From Yamagishiella unicocca (Eukaryota > Chlorophyta > Chlorophyceae > Chlamydomonadales > Volvocaceae): a stretch of 64,000 bases of DNA. Positions 11,801-26,200 of this stretch are shown one piece after another; position 1 is the stretch's first letter, and every line of letters starts with the position of its first letter. The translations under genes were made by a program, and so were the position numbers. The stretch covers positions 558,001 through 622,000 of the forward strand of contig BDSL01000041.1 of the NCBI GenBank assembly GCA_003116995.1, in the 5' to 3' direction. The notes beneath the pieces are model-generated. The model searched no databases and was not told the origin of the DNA. It saw only the letters and a list, made by a program, of their open reading frames with translations.

Positions 11801-14623
11801 GGTTGCAGCTCGAGAACCGGGTGTACTGCAGCAAAGTGTTCCGGAAGCTGCACGTGGAGATCGGCATCCGGCAGGACGGGCTGCAAGTGCTGCACGTGGT
11901 GGGGTACCCGCGGTACAGGTGGGTGGGCGAAGGACCAAGCGGTGGGGGAGCGGGGGTAAGAGCAGCAAGAGGGACGGGGCAGGGCATGCAGGGGGTGGGA
12001 GGGCCACCAGCAGGAGGGTGTGCGCAACGAGGCGGGTGGGCGCTGGCCGTCAGGTTTGCGAGCCTTGAAGGGTTGGATTGGATGGGATGCAACTATTTAT
12101 CAGCCGGTGCTTCCTTCGGCTATTGCATCCGAAGTGCATGCGCCTGGAGAGGACCTCGAAGAGGGGGTTGGCGAGAAGACCCAGTTACACGACAGAGGAA
12201 ACAAAGGGCAGAAACCGAGGAGGGGGACGGACTGGCGGTGCCCTCTCGTGGCCCGACGGTCAGGGGCAGCGGCATTGTGGGAGTACAGCGGGGGTGAAGC
12301 GGCTGCGCAGAGCACCAGGGGAGGCCAGCAGGCCACTGGTTGCGATTCCATTCACCACCCTGCGCGCAAGGCCCTTTCCCTGCCCTCGCGTCTTCCCGGC
12401 TCGAGCCGGCTTTCAATGCCCTGCACGCCCTGTCACGTGCGCTGCCGTGTGTACCCCGCCTCTCCCGTTGCTCTCAGCTACGACTTGCCCATCTTCGGCC
12501 TGGACATGGTGCTGGTGGAGGGGCGGGTCACGCTGGCGGTGGTGGACTGCTGCCCCGTGCGCAAGGACCTCAAGCTGCCGTCGCACTACATGGAGGTGGG
12601 CTGGGGTCCGGGTGGCGGGCAGGGTTGGGTTAGGGAGGAGAAGTTAAGGCAAGAGAGGGCGATGGATGTTATGTCAATGTATACTGGCATCGATGGTTCA
12701 GGACCGTCACAACAGTTGTACAAGCAGTTGGTTAAGGACAAGCAGTTGGTTAAGACCGTTGGAAGCCCCTGCAACTTGACGAAACGTATTATCTGATGGC
12801 CAAGGGCAACGGCTATGAACCGGCGCCGCGGGTGACGGCCGTATACTCTGACAAGCAGTGGCTATTACGGCAGGCCGCGGGCTGGCAGCCGTCTGCCAAC
12901 CGGATCGCCACATGCACACCGCGACTGCTGGCGGTAGCTAGCGACAGCGCTGTTATGTGGCAGGGACAGTTGAAGCACGGCACGGATGTGGCTTCGCGGC
13001 GCCGCCGCGCCGCGCTGCTGCCGCCCCCACCGCCTGCCGTCCCGACGCCTGAGGCCAGCTTTGAGCGCCGATCTATCCCCTGCCTCCCCGCCCCCGTTCC
13101 TCGTCCTGCCAGACCATGGCGCTTCTGCAGCACACCTACATGTCGGGCCAGGACCCCGCCGCCCGCCGCATCCCCGACTGGGGCAAGGCAACGTTCTCCC
13201 CGCTGGCGCTGGTGTTCACTCCGTCGGGTCCGGAGGAGCTGGCGGCGTTCGCCAAGTACGCAGTGGCGCTACATCGCGCACACATGACCCTAAGCTTGAG
13301 CGCTGCGCCGATCGTGGCGGTTCCCGGGGACAGGCGGCAGGCGGCGAGGCTGCAGGAGCTGCTGGACGGGCAGAAGCGGTGAGGAGGCCGTAAGGGCTGC
13401 GTTTGGTAGAAGTAGCGGGTTGCAGTGGGATCCAGGCCGTTAGGTAGAGCCGTCGGGCACATGGCCTGACACCAAAGGAGTTTGGTGTGGTGGTGTACGG
13501 AAGGAGGTGTGAGGAAGCGGTGGTACTGGGAAGCGTCAATTACATTTGCTGCAATGGCCACCGACGTCGGGACTTCAAACGGACTCCCGCCAATGCTACT
13601 GTCTGCCGCATCGCTAGGTTTTGCGACAACCAGCTCGTGAACAAGAAGACGCGTCGGGTGCTGGAGGCTGCCTTCGGGGAGGAGTGGGCGGAGCAGTACA
13701 TGAGCAAGGTAAGCCTCGGACCGCTGCGGGGGTTTGCCTTGTGCGTCCATCATCTTCGTGAAACGGGAGTGGGCTTTTGGGGGCAATCATGCGACTGTGC
13801 ATGTGTTCTTTCGAGTACGCGCCAAGCACGAAATGTATATATCTGCCATGCCACCCGCCAGCTCATGTTCGACTTCGACCCATCGTACGAGCCACCGTAC
13901 TTCGACGCCTCCTACGAACGGCTGTACACTTACTTCGACGAGAACCCGGAGTTCGGAGGCATGGGTAAGTGACGTGTCTTGGTGCATGACTTGGAGGCGG
14001 TAACGCTTGTGCAACCGATATGCTGATGGCAGGACACCCGTTAAACTCCGTGCGGGTTCCAAGGTTTTTATCAGCAGTTCTCGAAGCCTGCCGTAGTCTG
14101 CCCACCCTAATGAGCCGGTCACATGTGCAAGTTTGCATCCCTTCCGCTGCGCGCGTCCTGTTCGGTTTCCGATGGCGGGGCCTTCTGGAGAATGGGGGGA
14201 CCTGCATTCCGCAATTATACATTCACGACGCTCGACTTAATTATGAACCGCCAATGTCGCCTTACGCATCGACAACCATAGCGGATGAGGCCGGAAACCT
14301 GGAGCTGGCGGCGGATGGTGACCGAGCTTCCGAGACCCTACAGGCTGCCGTTTCGGGAATGCCTGTGTCACGGGAGAAGCTGAACCTGGCGATGCAGTTC
14401 CTGTACCAAAGCGACCCAACGTTTCGAGCAGCGGTAGAGACGCTGACGAGCGACGACCAGCAGGTAAGCTGACAATAACGATCTGGATGCTATTCCGCAG
14501 ATTGAATGTTTTCTTTTGTGCGTGCAGGTCCCGCCTGAGGAGTTGCTAACAAATGAGCTCTTCGGCATGCCACAAACAGAGGAAGGCATGATGATGGAGA
14601 CGGGAGAAATTGCGCGCGCCTGA
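8878..14623 (+). CDS. PCYA: PcyA-type ferredoxin-dependent bilin reductase (plastid), with long terminal extensions
   Basis: Twelve exons: 8878-9318, 9979-10053, 10423-10545, 10802-10874, 11154-11283, 11793-11918, 12478-12595, 13113-13378, 13618-13708, 13862-13964, 14282-14463, 14528-14623 (607 aa). The core has ENRVYCSKVFRKLHVEIG, VLHVVGYPRY and YDLPIFGLDMV, then IPDWGKATFSPL and KKTRRVLEAAFGEEWAEQYM, the order seen in bilin reductases. His315 and Asp332 are 17 residues apart, the spacing of His88/Asp105 of Synechocystis PcyA; having both argues against the HY2 subfamily. The expected reaction is biliverdin to phycocyanobilin with ferredoxin electrons. The N-terminus is Arg/Ser/Ala/Pro-rich with few acidic residues, fitting a transit peptide, but the exact start is uncertain. 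Exon 3 appears to end at a non-consensus GC donor. About 95 C-terminal residues lie beyond the reductase fold. Confidence 0.88.
13417..13474 (-). repeat. Diverged copy of a dispersed repeat inside a PCYA intron
   Basis: Read on the minus strand, this 58-bp segment resembles plus-strand segments at 31191-31245 and 37825-37870. The conceptual peptides are alike (MCPTALPNGLDPTAT here, MCPMVLPSGLEPTVT at 31.2 kb). This copy is the most diverged of the three. Confidence 0.6.
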
Positions 14624-14695
14624 AATGCCTGCACGGCGAGGACGAGCGTGGTGATGAGGCTTGGGGGCTTTTGGCTCCAGCCTTCTATTGTACGT

Positions 14696-14700
14696 TGTAA
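14696..14700 (+). terminator. PCYA poly(A) signal TGTAA
   Basis: TGTAA, the usual poly(A) signal of volvocine algae, lies 73 nt after the PCYA stop codon and 134 nt before the MYST start codon. Confidence 0.75.
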
Positions 14701-14833
14701 CTCCATGTATACAGAAATATAACTGCACTGAGGAGAGTCCCGTGACTGTGAAGTCACACAATCTAGGCGCGCGCCGCATAAGCTCAACGTTCTTTCACTG
14801 GTGCCAGCTGCTTTGGCAACGATAAAGCGCCTG

Positions 14834-18579
<3,746 letters not shown>

Positions 18580-19650
18580 TGGCTGGCTCCGGCCGGCGAA
18601 AGAGTGGGGGCAGCCTCCACGACGGAACGGAAGGCCTGGCAGGAATGAGGCAAACGCGGGTTGGACTGAGACGTCGCGGTACTATTTTCGCTGTCATTTC
18701 ATAAGCTGCCGATGTCTGACGAATGTTCGACTGCAAGATTCTTTGTCGAGTAACGAACGAGGTTTGCGGATGCACGGCCGAATCAGGGTAGTTGCCAACG
18801 GGTGTGCCTGCTACCGCACCCTGCGGTCACCCTATATCCGTTGTGGAACCCTGACGCAAGTAGTCGCATATGGCATCACCGGTATCAGCGGTATGCCCCT
18901 GCGGCATACTGCGGCTGTATATACTGCAGCAGGTACCTATGAGGAGCTTGGGTGGATACTGTGTGGACGACGTGTACCCTTGCGATTCATTGTTTTCGGG
19001 AGCTGGAGTGGCGACATAGTAGCGCCGTTCCGCCATGTATTGGTTAGAAGCACCATGTATGTGGCGTCCTGATTGCCATGAGGCACAGTAGCCATGGTCT
19101 GTGGTCTCCGCCCCTGTCCGCCCATCTGGGTTTGGGCCGCTTTAGGGCCACGAAACTGGTGAAACACCGCCATGCAGCACTTCCTTGTCGCTGCAGATGG
19201 GTTAGGCAGAGCGCTGGCAAAGCATTTGTTGCGTGCGGTTCTAGATTGACGACAATGCTGCTGTGACTAAGGGCCGTCTACGGTGTAACACCAACCGTAT
19301 CCACGTTTCAAATCCTTCCCTGTTGCAGCTAAAAACGATCGATAGTCATACACGGCCGCATGCAGAGGATCTACGTCTATGCAAGGCCGCGCAGTCTGGG
19401 GCTCATTATACTCATCCATTGGTGGAGCGGACATACAAAAGGAGGATGGCGTTGGACCATAATCAGTTTTCGCGGATCGCGGGTTGCCCTGCATAGGTGC
19501 ATCGCAGCGCAAAACCCAGGATATTAATAAGTCGATAATAAGGTGCATACTACGCCTGTGACAGTAGGAATTGGCACAAGCCAGCTCGGCAAGGGCAATC
19601 CCGTCGTACAGCCATAGCCAACAGGGCGGCGCGCACGTAGAGCACGTTGA
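18580..19650. other. MYST 3' UTR and intergenic sequence
   Basis: The segment holds the 3' UTR of the acetyltransferase gene (TGTAA at 19284-19288 is the first plausible poly(A) signal) and the upstream region of the next gene. The short open frames present show no domain, splice pattern or composition that supports coding. Confidence 0.5.
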
Positions 19651-20373
19651 ATGCGTTATTCGTCAGGCGTCACCAGTTCCATTATAATATTGTATGCATT
19701 GACTAATGTGATGCAGCGGTATGACCGTTTTCCACGTTTCGTCTACATTATTACCTTTTATGACGTCCTCGTAGCGCTTGTCCTTGCCACGGACGTACAG
19801 TATGGCAACTCAGCTGCAGAAAAAATAAGCGGCGGCTTGGCTGCTCGTCGACAGCTCCCTACACTGCATACCCTCGGCGTACAGCACGTCAGGCTGTTGG
19901 CGAGGGCCCCCGTGTTGGGCAGGGAGAAGGTTGTGGTGCTGAGCTTGTGGCTCAAACAAATATCACCCGCGCCGCTGGAGAACAATAATGAGACAACTGG
20001 GGGGCAGAGCCTCCCGAGGAGCTCCATGCTACCAACCCAGGTCGCTGCAGTGGAGGGTTTCGGGTGGGCCGATGACCTCGATAACTACAACAGCAGCATG
20101 TACGGCCACTTAATGACCACTGTGGATGTGCACGAGTGGCAACCCCGGCTGCGACTCGAGACGGCTTCAAGTGACGTCATCATTTCCGCCACCCCGCGCC
20201 TGGGCCGGTGGACCAACGATGGGCCCCAGATCGAGCCCCCCTGGTCCCACATCCGGCCCTTCTTCTTCTCCTTCCCACTTGATGCCGACACCAGCGAGCG
20301 CTGCTTCAAGGCGCGTCAGTGCGGCCGCACCGGTTGTACTTGTACGACATTAGTTAGCCTGCGAGGAAAATAA
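19651..20373 (+). CDS. Probable 5' exon(s) of the GT92-like glycosyltransferase gene
   Basis: An ATG-started open frame of 240 codons ends 374 bp before the glycosyltransferase exon. The middle and end look coding (VVVLSLWLKQISP, FGWADDLDNYNSSMYGH, PFFFSFPLDADTSERCF), while the first 40 residues may be intron or 5' UTR. I could not fix the splice: a phase-0 join to the next exon needs either a GTTAGC donor near 20355 or a GC donor after the Lys codon near 20310. It may also be a separate small gene. Confidence 0.45.
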   Translation: MRYSSGVTSSIIILYALTNVMQRYDRFPRFVYIITFYDVLVALVLATDVQYGNSAAEKISGGLAARRQLPTLHTLGVQHVRLLARAPVLGREKVVVLSLWLKQISPAPLENNNETTGGQSLPRSSMLPTQVAAVEGFGWADDLDNYNSSMYGHLMTTVDVHEWQPRLRLETASSDVIISATPRLGRWTNDGPQIEPPWSHIRPFFFSFPLDADTSERCFKARQCGRTGCTCTTLVSLRGK

Positions 20374-20746
20374 ACGCAACCAAGTGATCGCGAAGTACCC
20401 TTGCGTGTTTCCACCTGGGAGCTCGGAGGGGTTTAGGCCGGTTTCGGTTTACAGCACGCCAGTGTCACGTGGGAGGGGCGCTTCGCGAAATGGGCCTGGG
20501 CGCGAAATGCCTTCCACCCCACCACAACCTCAATACCTCATCTAGGCACCCGCCCGACGCACTCGCATCTTGCACTAGACGGAGCCACGGCCCGCGTCTG
20601 TGTAATTAAAGAGCAGTATCAAGCTCGAACATATACTGAGGTACCGAAAGTTAAGAGGTCTATTGGATACCGGCGTTTTTGCGCGGCTGGCCGTAGGGTT
20701 TACCCCCGCGCAACGCGTCATGCCCTTCACACGGCCGCTGTCGCAG

Positions 20747-21646
20747 GTGTACGAGGAGACGCTGCCCGACCACAGGGCGCCGTTCTGCCTGCCCTCCGCC
20801 ACCGCCGCCGCCAGCCTCTGCCACAGGCTGGCGCCCCAGGACCGCTTCACTCCCGCCAGTCCCGCGCTGTGGACCGCCCTGGTGCCCTTGCGAAACATGG
20901 GGCTGCGGGGACCGCAGTGGGCGCAGCATGCGGAGCAGATGGCCGCCCGGCTGCACCACTATAACGAGTACATTCGCAGTATCAACGCAACCGGTATATT
21001 GCTGTACACGGATCGGTTCAGCAGCACGTGGCTCGAGCGCCAGCCGCTGGTCCAGCGGCTCGTACAGGAAGGCACGTTGTTGTTCGTCGGGTGGGAGCAC
21101 ATTGAGAGGATTCAGTACAACACGGACCAAGCCCTTGTCTACAGCCACGCCCTGCTGGGGCTGTCATCGTGCGGGACGGATCTGTGGCTTCAAATCACGG
21201 ACATGGACGAGCTGCTGGTCTCTTTGTACGGCAAGCCCTGGCCTGTGATGTTCGAGTGTCTGCGCCGGTCAGCAGCCAGCGAGTTCGCGGCCGTGATTCG
21301 GCTTCCCCGAATTAATGTGATCACATCGATGGTGGATGCAGACCACGAGGCGGCCTTATGGTATGCTAACCCCGCCGCCGGCGCCAGACATCCGCTTGAA
21401 TTGTACAATCGGATGTCCAAGACTCCACACCCGGCAAACACCGGCAAATACATAGCCTGCCCAGCACGCCGAATTGTGGCGGTGTGGGTCCACACTGCCT
21501 TGCCGGTTCATGGCACATGGCATGCGGCTGACGCGAGGTGTGCAATCCTCCTCCACTTGCCCAACTACTGGAGGCGGCGGACAGACGACGATACGGCCTT
21601 GTTTACGCCCTTTCAGCCACCCAAAGTGCCGTCATTGCTAGTGTGA
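20747..21646 (+). CDS. GT92 (DUF23)-like glycosyltransferase, catalytic exon
   Basis: The frame is open from upstream, but there is no suitable ATG, and a good acceptor (CTGTCGCAG) precedes Val-Tyr-Glu at 20747, so this is taken as an internal-to-terminal exon of 299 codons plus stop. Features of GT92 are ALVPLRNMGLRG near the start, HHYN(E)YI with LLYTDRFSS after it, LFVGWEHIE, a DxD-type motif in QITDMDELL, and a C-terminal block TGKYIACPARRIVAVWVH. The expected role is sugar transfer to glycans in the secretory pathway; donor and acceptor cannot be told. A membrane anchor is not visible in this exon and may be encoded upstream. Confidence 0.65.
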   Translation: MYEETLPDHRAPFCLPSATAAASLCHRLAPQDRFTPASPALWTALVPLRNMGLRGPQWAQHAEQMAARLHHYNEYIRSINATGILLYTDRFSSTWLERQPLVQRLVQEGTLLFVGWEHIERIQYNTDQALVYSHALLGLSSCGTDLWLQITDMDELLVSLYGKPWPVMFECLRRSAASEFAAVIRLPRINVITSMVDADHEAALWYANPAAGARHPLELYNRMSKTPHPANTGKYIACPARRIVAVWVHTALPVHGTWHAADARCAILLHLPNYWRRRTDDDTALFTPFQPPKVPSLLV

Positions 21647-21651
21647 CCATG

Positions 21652-21656
21652 TGTAA
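21652..21656 (+). terminator. Poly(A) signal TGTAA after the glycosyltransferase
   Basis: TGTAA starts 6 nt after the stop codon. This would give a very short 3' UTR; a further signal downstream cannot be excluded. Confidence 0.45.
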
Positions 21657-23254
21657 CCAACAAGTGGGGGTAAGACAATGCTAGCTGTTTTTAAAAGTCA
21701 CGGACCAAAAACCCGATGATGCGTGTTTTCTCCAAGGACATGGGATTTGGACTATGACTAGGTGGACTAGACTTACAGGCTACGAGATTGATCTGGGAGC
21801 TTCCAACATGGCTGAAGGATGGCCGTCCCTAAAATGCTGAAACTACAAAGTGGGTTAACGGCATGAGGCCGCCGGCTGGCACGGAATCTGCTAGTCCTTG
21901 GCCCCAGAGCCTTGAGGGTGTGGGCTTCCGTAGCATGTGAGGCGGGGGACTATGTACCGACGTACCGTGGTGTAGTTGACTATGGCTACTGGGGCCGAAC
22001 TCCGGTAGGGTGTGACGCGGTTCGGGCATTGTTATCAGTGATGGTGCTGACAATGCCACTCTGAAGAGGCTTGCGAGCCTGTTGCACCGGCTCTTATATC
22101 CCCCAACCACGACAGGAACCCGCTATGGTGCTATGCGGGTGCTACACAGTTCCGGTCAGAAACACCGCCCCAATTGATACCGGCACCGGCGCCCGCTGGT
22201 CGTGCCATGCAAGGTGCCACCAGAAGGGCGAAGTTACAATATCCGCCCAAAGAGGCCAATTAGCTGCGCCGGGAGCGCACGCGAACGCGCCAAATAGCGT
22301 ACGGACTGGTACGGAAACTGGTGCAAAACAGGATATACTATGAATGGGGCCGTCTGAGATACAGCGTAAAGTGCTAGCAACCCGTCCGCCTGCGAGTGCG
22401 CTTTGGGGTGTCGTCCAACGTGGTAGAAGATACGGCCAGAGCTGGCCAGCGCCCGTCAATGCGCACGGCGGGCCTTGCCACCACCGTATGGTTGTCGGGG
22501 TTAAATGGTTCGGGTCGCCCTGAGGTACGCATATGCTGTGAGAAGCAAACGCTGGGCGCGAAAGATTGCTCCCGTACTACTGTGTGGCCGCCAAGCAGCA
22601 CTCCTTGTCTAAAAGCCTATGAAGGGATTGCCTTTTGAGGTGACCAGTGGAGACCACGACGGGCCTTTCTAACAGCATTTTAGTCCGACTGCGAACGGGA
22701 GTATCGTCGCCGACTGCATTGCTCCCATATTACTGTGTGGCCGCCAAGCAGCACTCCTTGTCGAAAAGCCTATGAAGGGATGGCCTTTGAGGTGACCAGT
22801 GGAGACCACGACGGGCCGTTCTAACAGCATTTTAGTCCGACTGCGAACGGGAGTATCGTCGCCGACTGTCGTTGCCACGCGACAATTTAATGCAAGTAGT
22901 TTACATAATGTGTTAATCTTCAGAGAAATTAATGCTTGGTCGCATGGCCTCAGTTATGCTGTTTTCTCAGTTTTCATTCTTCCAGACGCAATCTCCCACA
23001 GTACGTGGCACCCCATTGCCGTTTGAAGGACCACCTTATCGCACACCTGCTTAAGGCACACGGTTAGAGGTCATAACCATGTATTACAGATTAAGTTATC
23101 TCTTGTATCTCACCATACTGGTAATCTAGACTAGAGGAACTGTACTGTATGGGGTCTGAGTTGTTGAGTACACCGTTCGACTAGGATACGGAGTCGCTAC
23201 CACTGCAAGCCTCAAATACGAGGTTATCTTCCTTGTAATTTGGCGACGGGCTAA
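21657..23254. other. Intergenic region with a tandem duplication
   Basis: There is no recognisable gene. The segment contains the 153-bp duplication at 22565-22868 and AT-rich sequence from about 22880 to 23240 that probably includes the NCX promoter. Confidence 0.5.
22565..22868. repeat. Tandem duplication, 153-bp unit
   Basis: The block from 22565 (ATTGCTCCC...) is repeated from 22718 with only a few substitutions and a short indel. Both copies end with GTATCGTCGCCGACTG. There are two copies, head to tail. Confidence 0.93.
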
Positions 23255-26200
23255 ATGGTTTCGACCGCGAGGGATGAGGCGTTGGCTGGTGTCTTGCAGC
23301 AGCTGGAGGCGCTCCTGCCCAGCTGTGTAGATTCGGAAGGACTAGGGCCTTGCATTGAAGAGGCGACGAGTGGGCGGGGATTCACAGTCTTCAACATCGA
23401 GGACGACCGAGTGTGCGATTCCTCCATTTTGCTGCCTGGATTCAACTTGTTGCCACAGTGGCTGCTTGGTGGTGGGTGATGTTAACTTTAAGGCGTTGCG
23501 AATCCATCCTTGTGAAACTTGGGGCTGCACGGAAGTGCCCTAATGCGTGCCCAGGAGCAAACTTCTTCTATTACGGTCGGCGCCAAACTTGTAGGGCTCG
23601 GGTGGGGTTAGCAAGTATCGTTGCAGACTACCACAAAACCTTGTCGTTAACGTCAGCCTGTTCACTTCGCGTCGTGTTGGGCTGCATTTGTGCACGCGAA
23701 CCCCATACCCACACATGTTGTTTATCGGTTAACCTGGAGGTTAACGCAAGAGCCTCGTCAGTCCTTTATAACTTTATTCTGCTGGGTGCCGCGCGTTTGC
23801 TCACGCAGCTACATACTTCCTTTTCCTGCTGTACCTGTTTGCTGGCGTCGCCATTGCATCGGACCTTTTCATGGAAGGCATCATGGTACGCAAGGGAGGC
23901 GTGCACGATTTCGGTTGCACGCGGTTGATAGTAGTGCTGCTACCGGGTGTATGGTCCCGTCCCTCCATCCTTTGCGCCCAGGTCCAGCTCCTTGCCGTCG
24001 ATGTCCACACTGCAGCCCGGCGTGTCCATTTAACAAGGGCTTCTCCCCCGGCCCTTCCTAACGGTCCAACCTGATTGTTCCTACGCCCGTCTGCCACGCC
24101 TATGCCTTTTCCAGCAAATCACGGCCACTAAGCGCAAAGTCAAAAGGAAGAACTCCAGGGGGGAGATCGTCATCGTGGAGGAGCCCGTGTGGAACTGGGT
24201 TGTCGCGGTGAGCTTACTGGCGTCCCAATGGGAGCGGGACCCTCGCGGGATATGGCTCCGGAACCACAGCTCGCACCTAGCCACTCGCTCCAACTTCGCG
24301 TGTGTAACTGCCCGCCGCAGAACATCACACTGATGGCTCTGGGAACGTCTTCCCCCGAGATCATGCTCGCTACGGTGGAGGCGCTGCTGTCGCTCGGCAA
24401 CGGCAAGCCAGCGGGCGAGCTGGGGCCCTCCTGCATCGCCGGAAGCGCCGCTTACAATTTCTTGGTGATCTCAGCCGTCTGTACGACAGCCTTGCCCGAT
24501 GGAAAGTTCAAGAAGATCAGCCAGCTGCGCGTGTACGCGGTCACGGCTGCGTGGTCCCTGTGGGCTTACGTGTGGATGCTGGTGGTGTATGTCTGGTGGA
24601 CACCGGATGAGGTGACCCTGGTGGAGGCGTTCTTGACGCTGGGGTTCTTTGTGTTGATGGTGTTCAACGCCTGGATCGTCGACAAGCAGCCGTGGAAGAA
24701 GACCAAGGTGCGTGGACAGGGTGGGACGGCGTGTGGGGCCACGACTGCGGCTTGCAGGTTGCTGTTGTGGGGTAGGGGATAATGGCCGTACCAACGAGAG
24801 GATTTTACCACACCGTCACCTGCCAGGGTTGTCCAGTAGTTAATACAATGATGGTTGAGGTGGTTGCAGCTGCCGTCAGTCAATAAGATAGGACGGGTGC
24901 CATGAATCGTACCCGCTCAGCGCGCGGTTGCTCATACGCACAGACGCCGCATTGAGGGGCCTTTCACGTTGTTCGGCATTTCGCTGAGCTTATCAACCAG
25001 AAGGGTGCACGATAAAAACCTTGGGCGACGCCTGGGCGACCACATCGGGCGGTGTGTTTGTTTGCATACGGCCAGGTGTTGCCGTCTCCGACCTCGAGCG
25101 GCGCCGGAAAGGACATGGAGGCAGCAGCCGTGGATGCGGGCGGCGATGGCGAGCTCACCCCAACCGAGCGCCTAGGCTCCAACCCACCCGTCCGGACGCA
25201 CGCCCACTACCGCCACATCCTGGCGGCACGCCAACGCACCACTCAGCGGAAGCTGCAGCTACAGACGGGCGGGTTGGAGGGTGAGGCGAGCAACACGGAT
25301 GTCGGCCCCGTGCTACCCGCAGACCCCACTAAGGAGCAAGTCATGTTCAGGTACGTGCCAGTATCAACGGAGTCGCCAGCCGAGGAGGCAGGCTGGGTTG
25401 CCGGTTGCCGGTGGGTTGCCAGCTTGAACCGGATGGGAGCGGAAGTGATGGAGGGTCGGCAGGTGGCCCAGCAACCCCCACTTTGTTGCCCTGATTCGCG
25501 AAGTAAGCAGCAGCATGCACGAATCAGCGTGATCGTGGTCAATGATCGTGTGTGACGATGGCGACAAGATTAACTAGACATCGCTTAAGCTCAAACTGCC
25601 AAAGCGAGTAAAAGGAAAGCAGCCGTGCCTACCTTCACCAGCCGTGCCTACCTTCATCGGACTTCGTCCGCTGCGAGAGCATTTTATGCTTGCGCAATGC
25701 TTGGCTCCCCACAGGTCCCAAGCGTACAGCTTTTTGGAGTCCATCGGCGTTGCCAGGGTCGCCGTAACGCGGACGCCCCCCGAGGGTGGCGCCCTGGACA
25801 AGCCGCTGCGGGTGTACTTCAAGACGGAGGATGGTGACGCGGTGGCCGGGCTCGACTACGTGGTGAGGGCCATTGCAGGGCGGTTGGGCGTTGGCCGTTG
25901 TACCCGTTGTACGACGGCGTGATCGTGGCTGGCGCCAGTTAGCCACCACTGTTCGCCTCCGGCCGTCAGCCAAGCTGCCTGACAGCAAGCTAGGCGTTGT
26001 CGCGTTATTTGTTTGCCAGGAAATGGAAGAACGTTTGCGTTCGAAACCCTGGAGCAAGGGCTCTCTTGTGTGGCGTGAAGTTCCCCCCTTTGGGCCCTTC
26101 CCAACCCAGGCACGCGAGGGTTCCGTCTACTTTGCTCCAGGCGAGAAATCGAAGTACATTGAGATAACGATCATTGACGACGACATGACCGAGCCGGACG

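Noticed and set aside
20663..20746. Start of the glycosyltransferase exon at 20663
   Set aside because: That position is TTG within an open stretch; a better acceptor at 20746/20747 makes the upstream part intron.
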